From assembly GCF_041276405.1 (NCBI RefSeq), contig NZ_JBGGGT010000001.1, positions 1,471,001 to 1,535,000 on the forward strand: 64,000 nucleotides of DNA, in the 5' to 3' direction. Position numbers and translations under genes: made by a program. The first letter of the stretch is position 1, and each line of letters opens with the position of its first letter. Source of the DNA: Microvirga sp. TS319. GTDB lineage: Bacteria > Pseudomonadota > Alphaproteobacteria > Rhizobiales > Beijerinckiaceae. The notes below the pieces were generated by a model that worked only from the letters and a program-made list of their open reading frames with translations, had not been told where the DNA came from and did not search any database. Below, piece after piece: positions 59,400-64,000 of this stretch.

Positions 59400-60833
59400 T
59401 CACATGACCAGGCTCCAGAACGAACTTTTGCGGCCATGTTGGGCTTTGAGGCGTCTCAGATAGGCCTCATGAGCCTCGAACCTCCCGAAATCCCCGATTC
59501 GGTCAGCAAGGTTTTCGCACTCCTCGAGGTGGCGAGCGGCATGCTGGTACCGCTTGGTCCGGTTCCGCTCCAGGGCAAAGTCGATCAAGGCCCGGCGGAG
59601 AACGGTGGCCGCAAGTGGATGTTTTGCCTCCAGCGCAGCCGCGGCCGGCGCCAGGATCTCGTAGAAGTCACCATTGAGGTCGTCTGCACGGGCGCGTACC
59701 AGGTGCGCGGCTTGGTCCAGCGCCGGCCAGTTCACCAGAAACCCCAAAGCATGGTGCACATTCGGATGGCTCAGCGCATGGGCGATGGCCCGCTCCTCCG
59801 CCTCGAGATCCTCAAAGTCGGGCAGGCGCTTGAGATAGGAGCGCAGATGGTCCGGATTGAGCGAGCGCTCGAAGCAGGCCCAGCGAAACGCCTGCGCCTC
59901 ATCGGCTCGTCCGAGGGTCTCGAGAACCTCGATGCGCGTCTGCTCCCATTCGATAGGAATCCAGCCCGGCCGATCCTGATCGACGGCATTGATCGCAGTC
60001 CACGCCTCGTCAGCGCGGCCTACGCCTAAGAGCCGTTGCGCGATCTCCACAGCAACACTCGGAACGCCTCGAGCCTTCTCACTTTGCTGGGCGATGAAGG
60101 CGTCTACATCGCCCTGCGCATCCGCGATCGCCTCCAGCGCCATTCGAACAACGCTGCTGCGATGGCGCTCGGCTAGGTCATCGGCGTACAAGGGACCGCC
60201 CATACCCCAGCCGACGACCTTCTGGTCCTCGGCGCGGGGCTTCTGTCGCGGCTCCTTGGACAGCTTGAGGATGAGCTGCTTGAGGTGGTCGAGCCCTGCT
60301 GGGCCAAGAGCCGGGGCCAGAACCTCGATCAACCCATCGTACTGACCACACTCGTTCTCGATCAAAGCACGGTAAGCCTGCTCGGCGAGCACATTGGGGG
60401 CGGCACTCGCTGCCTTGGCAATGTCACCCAGATCACGGCAGGCAGCCTGAAAGACGGCCATTACGCTTCCACTGCTGTCGTCACAGCGAGCGAAGATCGA
60501 ATTGGCCAGTGCCATGAAGCGCCAAAGGAGATCCAGTGCTTCAGCGGCATCGACTTTGACGACCTGACTGATGGCCTGTCTCTGGGTCTCGAGATCCGCG
60601 ACAAGGGCCTTGCGGCGGTGCCAATCGACGAAGGAGCGGGAGCGGGCCAAGGCAGTCAGGCGTTTGCGGATCTCCTGCGCCATGTCGGCAGGGCTGGCGG
60701 CGCCGGCCAGTTCCAACCGCAGGCGGCGTTGGGCCGCCGCATTGCCCCGGCTGATCTCGATCAACAACTCAGCGAGGCGCTCGGCTCCGAGCGCCTCGAG
60801 GTTCTTCGCGTTCAGGGTTTTCCGTGAGGCCAT
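59400..60833 (-). CDS. DUF6880-like helical repeat protein
   Basis: 477 residues, mostly alpha-helical with TPR-like repeats (LGRADEAQAFRWACFERSLN, LAATVLRRALIDFALERNRT). The N-terminus (TLNAKNLEALGAERLAELLI) and the C-terminus (HARHLEECENLADRIGDF-type segment) match what I know of DUF6880 proteins, which are uncharacterised cytoplasmic proteins. It has no membrane part and no catalytic motif. It lies upstream of the nuclease gene on the same strand; a functional link is unproven. Confidence 0.75.
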   Translation of the reverse strand: MASRKTLNAKNLEALGAERLAELLIEISRGNAAAQRRLRLELAGAASPADMAQEIRKRLTALARSRSFVDWHRRKALVADLETQRQAISQVVKVDAAEALDLLWRFMALANSIFARCDDSSGSVMAVFQAACRDLGDIAKAASAAPNVLAEQAYRALIENECGQYDGLIEVLAPALGPAGLDHLKQLILKLSKEPRQKPRAEDQKVVGWGMGGPLYADDLAERHRSSVVRMALEAIADAQGDVDAFIAQQSEKARGVPSVAVEIAQRLLGVGRADEAWTAINAVDQDRPGWIPIEWEQTRIEVLETLGRADEAQAFRWACFERSLNPDHLRSYLKRLPDFEDLEAEERAIAHALSHPNVHHALGFLVNWPALDQAAHLVRARADDLNGDFYEILAPAAAALEAKHPLAATVLRRALIDFALERNRTKRYQHAARHLEECENLADRIGDFGRFEAHEAYLRRLKAQHGRKSSFWSLVM

Positions 60834-61080
60834 GTGGCATCCCGAGTGCGTCCAGGGCTCTCATTTATGGGTCAGATGGATCATGATCAATCCGTGGTAG
60901 TTTGATCGCGGGAAGGGACCTCTATCCTATCCTTCGGTTTATTATAACATTATGCAATGAATATGGAACCTGAGTGGGTCCCACAGTAGCAATCAAGGCA
61001 TGATGATCTTGGTGGTGAACAGAGTGCTTACGCCTATCGAACTGCTCCCGCAGGAGCGGCCCATTGTGACCGTTATGGTA
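60834..61080. other. Intergenic region, AT-rich
   Basis: AT-rich patch near 60935-60960 (GGTTTATTATAACATTATGC) may hold a promoter. Nothing else is recognised. Confidence 0.35.
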
Positions 61081-61215
61081 TCACCTCGTCACTTTGAGGA
61101 TCTCCTCGACCGCTTCCGCCTGCGTGATCACACCCTGTTCATAGCGGCGCAGAACATGCTTGATCTGGGCCCGCTTTGAGCGGGAGTTCCCAATCCGTTG
61201 GTCTAAATCTGCCAT
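61081..61215 (-). CDS. Very small unknown protein
   Basis: 44 residues from the internal ATG at 61215 (MADLDQRIGNSRSKRAQIKH, then VLRRYEQGVITQAEAVEEIL). This part looks like a natural helical peptide, unlike the upstream extension to 61344. Function unknown. Confidence 0.4.
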   Translation of the reverse strand: MADLDQRIGNSRSKRAQIKHVLRRYEQGVITQAEAVEEILKVTR

Positions 61216-61459
61216 GTGCCGTAGAGGTGGTGGCGTCAGTTCAGGCTTCCGAAAATAGCCAAGGCTTTTTGCAGCAGTTCCACGCGTAGCATCCGCAATA
61301 GGTAATCCTGTGGGATTTCGGCATGGAATCGGGGCCATGTCCACAGCTGTTCCAGATGGGGAGCGATAGGCCGGGGCTAAGGGCGCTCTTTAATGCAAGC
61401 ATTCCGTAGCTGTGTGATGCGCAGCAAGCGTTCCTTCTCCAGCCCTGCCCGGTGCTGAC

Positions 61460-61862
61460 CTATTCGACCGCAATTGCTTTGAGCGCGCGCTTGACAGCGA
61501 CGCGAACTGCATCGACATGGCCTGAGGCCGGCAGCTCATCAACAATCCTGAGCGCCATCACTGCGTCTGGCCGCTGGACAATGTCTGCGCTCCGCCGAAG
61601 CTCCCCTGATGGCAAGCCGTCCTCGCCATTAACCTCATCTGTGTGCCCGGTGAGATAGGCAGGGCTGCACTTGAGGACCGCAGCCAGGCTGGCAAGAGCC
61701 ATCCTCTGATGGATCCTCGGAACGTCCCGTGATGACGTCTTGAATGAACCCTGCTTCAAGCCCCACTTCCAGGGATGCCCTGCGCCAGGAGATCTTAAGC
61801 GCGCCGACCCGGTCTCCAATACGTTGCTTGAGGATCCCGTTCTCGCCTTGCTCCTTTAGATT
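61460..61862 (-). pseudogene. XRE-type regulator remnant with frameshift
   Basis: Two minus-strand frames give consecutive parts of one XRE-like protein. The upstream frame reads RIGDRVGALKISWRRASLEV, GLEAGFIQDVITGRSEDPS; the downstream frame takes over with RMALASLAAVLKCSPAYLTG and HTDEVNGEDG. The switch lies near 61690-61710. No credible start codon for the first frame was found. Confidence 0.6.
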
Positions 61863-62371
61863 GCCATGAGGCTAGACGTCAAAAAAGCGAGGAGGCGGTC
61901 CATCCGCGCGCTCCTCGCCTATCTTTCGGCAACCATCATCTTCGAGGCACAAAGGTTAATGAACAATAAACCTCCCTCAGCTGCAGAGCCACTCGGACAG
62001 CCCCCAGATCCCGGACGAGCCGGGCGTTGCCATCAGATCAACCATTCCCAAGTGCGCAGAGCCGGGATGGTTTGAACCTCACACGGTCTGTATTGCCGGT
62101 GGGGTTGGCTGATGAACTACCATGCTGAACGCCATGACAGTCCCTCCGTCGGGGGGCTTCGGCCATTGTGGTCCAGTGCAGAGCCCCACAGGCTCTAATC
62201 CGGTGAGCGCCGGTCGTGGATCGGATCGCGACGCACAGCCTGCTTGATCGGGTTCGTCGACGCGATAAGCTGGAGTCCAGAGGCTGAAGGCCGCCATGCT
62301 GCCGCTCACAAAAGCGACAGCAAGGGCGCAGCCCTCGTCTCGCATCAGGATCGGAAAGAGGGTAGAATTTC
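61863..62371. other. Intergenic region upstream of the cold-shock gene
   Basis: 509 bases. Cold-shock genes often have long structured leaders, which may account for part of it. The plus-strand frame at 61866-62075 has no recognisable features. Confidence 0.35.
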
Positions 62372-62581
62372 GTGGCGACAGGTACCGTGAAGTGGTTCAA
62401 CGACCAGAAGGGCTATGGCTTTATTCAACCGGACACCGGCGGCAAGGATGTGTTCGTGCACATCAGCGCGGTTGAGCGCGCCGGCCTGCGCGGCCTCGTG
62501 GAAGGCCAGAAGATCTCCTACGAGGTTCAAGCCGACCGCCGCACCGGCAAAGAGTCTGCGGTCGATCTAAGGATAGCCTGA
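62372..62581 (+). CDS. cspA: Cold-shock protein
   Basis: 69 residues from a GTG at 62372, with AAGAGGG upstream. It is a complete single cold-shock domain: TGTVKWFNDQKGYGFIQPD with RNP1 (KGYGFI) and DVFVHISAVERAG with RNP2 (VFVHI). These proteins bind single-stranded RNA or DNA and act as RNA chaperones. Length and motifs are typical. Confidence 0.95.
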   Translation: MATGTVKWFNDQKGYGFIQPDTGGKDVFVHISAVERAGLRGLVEGQKISYEVQADRRTGKESAVDLRIA

Positions 62582-62626
62582 GGGAGCAAGCAAGGGCGGA
62601 TTGTCCGCCGGTGCTTCTGGCTGGAA

Positions 62627-62703
62627 ACGGGCGTAGCGCAGTCTGGTAGTGCATCTGCTTTGGGAGCAGAGAGGCGCGGGTTCAAATCCTGCCACCCTGA
62701 CCA
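62627..62703 (+). tRNA. tRNA-Pro (UGG), acceptor stem damaged
   Basis: D-arm, anticodon arm (TCTGC TTTGGGA GCAGA, anticodon TGG), T-arm (GCGGG TTCAAAT CCTGC) and encoded CCA are all good. The 7-bp acceptor stem ACGGGCG against CACCCTG has three mismatches (first two pairs and the sixth). Either the 5' end was replaced, or the gene is a pseudogene. Confidence 0.8.
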
Positions 62704-62745
62704 GCCGGAGGCAGGAAATCTCGACCGAGAGCCGCCGATGGCGGC

Positions 62746-63000
62746 TCAAAGATCCGTGTAGCCCTTTTGCCGCTGGGCAGTCGCCCAGATCTCCAGCGCC
62801 TGAGCGGCTTCGGCCCCATTGGAGAAGATCTCGACCCGCTCCTGGCCTTTGGACTCGACTGGCCCCCAGTTCCGGACCAGGCGGATCGTGCCGAACAGAT
62901 CATGCTCGATCATCAGGCTAAAGAACCGCGCCCTGCCCTGCTCCGAGGCACGCCGATAGAGCACCCGGTGGTGCCGGATGGGCGAACGAGCATCGGGCAC
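62746..63000 (-). CDS. WGR-domain protein
   Basis: 84 residues. After a short N-terminal part it contains RFFSLMIEHDLFGTIRLVRN then WGPVESKGQERVEIF, which matches the WGR domain (Trp-Gly-Arg type, here WGP-xxxGQ). Small stand-alone WGR proteins are common on alphaproteobacterial plasmids and are thought to bind nucleic acids, though their role is unclear. Confidence 0.8.
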   Translation of the reverse strand: MPDARSPIRHHRVLYRRASEQGRARFFSLMIEHDLFGTIRLVRNWGPVESKGQERVEIFSNGAEAAQALEIWATAQRQKGYTDL

Positions 63001-63013
63001 CTCCCAGCGGTCC

Positions 63014-63604
63014 TTAAGCGGGTTTGCCTTTCGGGAGCGTCCGCTCCATGTCGCGCATCATGGCGTCCTCGATTTCGTCGAGATTGACCGCAACGGCGTC
63101 ACTGCTGGTCCGTGCCTGGACAGCGGAGTGGCCATCCAGGGTATCGATCAGGCTGTTGAGTGCCGCATCGGACAGCGGGATTTCCGGAGCCGCATCGAGC
63201 CCTCGCAGGCCAATGGACCGATGGGTATAGCGCGGATGTCCCGTCACCTCAGGGCCGAACCACTCCAGCGGGCGAAAGGCGCTCGCCTCCTCGTCAGGGG
63301 CAAATTCCACGGTAACGAGGTGCAGGACCCGGGGCCGGACGATCTCATCGATGAGGGCATGCCCGTCCCCGATGGGCAGAATGGTTCGGGTGTAATCAAC
63401 CGCGCCGGCGCAGGCCTCGAGCAGCGCCTGGGCATAGGTCAGCGGTTGTGAGGATCAGCAGCCCCCTGCCCTCTTCGAGGTGCCCCCAGGCCGAGCGCTC
63501 CCGCAGTTGTGGAAGAAGCCTTCGACGTGGCGCAGCCCACCGCTCTCGCGCCGGATCAGGCGGGCGAAGGACGGGGCGAGGAGAAAGCGGCGGCGAACAG
63601 TCAT
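63014..63604 (-). pseudogene. CYTH-domain protein with two frameshifts
   Basis: Three frames together give a CYTH (triphosphate tunnel) protein. It starts at ATG 63604 with MTVRRRFLLAPSFARLIRRE. A second frame gives LRERSAWGHLEEGRGLLILT. A third frame runs from about 63445 with LTYAQALLEACAGAVDYTRT, VTVEFAPDEEASAFRPLEWF and GPEVTGHPRYTHRSIGL to 63014. CYTH enzymes hydrolyse triphosphates or act as class IV cyclases. The two frameshifts should abolish function. Confidence 0.7.
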
Positions 63605-64000
63605 GAGGCCCAAGGAATGGAAGGGATTGCGGACGCCTGTCTTTCGTGCAGGGTGGACGACGAGCAAGGCGACCCGGAACGGAGAATGTCGGCGGTCTCT
63701 TGGATTCGCTTGCGTCCCACGCGCTAGCGTTCCTACCTGGAAAGACAGTGTCAACGCCGCTCGTCGTGAACCGTGCCCTCCGTCCGATGGCAGACCCTAC
63801 ATATCGGGCTGCGGCGCGCCGACGTCCGAGGCGTCGAGCTGATGCTCCTGGCACCCGGAGATCGTGTTTGTGGCGCGCCGACCTGAGCGAGGCCAGCTGA
63901 ACCCAGCCCGGTGGCAATCACGGTGAACTGCTGGCCGATGTACCCCTTGTATTCTCAATAGCGGCAACCATATCTCGTTCCCAGGCGCTGCCGGTCAGGC
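63605..64000. other. Unassigned sequence at window end
   Basis: 396 bases upstream of the CYTH remnant. I see no gene, repeat or RNA that I can support. Confidence 0.4.

Overview
The window reads as accessory-rich DNA from an alphaproteobacterium of the order Hyphomicrobiales, perhaps a Microvirga- or Methylobacterium-like genus. That placement is inferred from GC-rich coding, a MucR/Ros regulator, a monomeric-type NADP isocitrate dehydrogenase, autotransporters and RTX proteins of the type common there, and the mix of IS families. I see no replication or partition genes, so plasmid, chromid and chromosomal island remain open.

Layout. (1) 0-5 kb: a minus-strand three-gene envelope operon of unknown function (inner-membrane protein, large membrane protein, beta-helix protein with a C-terminal membrane anchor), followed by a dead IS6-family element. 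(2) 6.2-12.2 kb: two small lipoproteins with a DoxX-like membrane protein in overlapping order, an autotransporter split by one missing base in a G run, and an AraC-type regulator. (3) 12.8-25.4 kb: plasmid-like small genes: a secreted HExxH protein pair, a recA fragment, an Xre/RES toxin-antitoxin pair, GNAT, P-loop proteins, dinB, an anchored thermonuclease, MucR, RNase HI, and a GrpB gene broken by a stop codon. (4) 25.8-33.1 kb: better-preserved metabolic genes: TauE exporter, icd, and a five-gene ABC transporter/fumarylacetoacetase-family operon divergent from a GntR/FCD regulator. The space between them holds two matching operator-like palindromes. (5) 33.3-51.3 kb: an IS110 element, an intact 1243-residue autotransporter, and two giant RTX/Ig-like proteins (1806 and 2099 residues) that share the same C-terminal cassette. 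(6) 51.7-57 kb: a nest of IS remnants: IS6/IS240, a 784-bp deletion derivative of IS256, IS21 istA/istB fragments, and an IS481 element interrupted by an IS110 element whose ends can be read directly. (7) 57-64 kb: a decaying region with a truncated YhcG/DUF1016 nuclease, a DUF6880-like protein, a cold-shock gene, a tRNA-Pro with a damaged acceptor stem, a WGR protein, and frameshifted CYTH and XRE genes.

Themes. The window is rich in surface and secreted proteins: two autotransporters, two RTX giants, a beta-helix protein and several lipoproteins. No type I secretion genes lie nearby, so the RTX proteins must use transporters encoded elsewhere. More than ten genes are visibly broken, and most breaks can be pinned to a base. 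The clearest regulatory prediction is the GntR operator pair controlling the ABC/hydrolase operon. The clearest mechanistic opportunity is the IS110-in-IS481 insertion, which gives a target site and element ends for testing a guide RNA.
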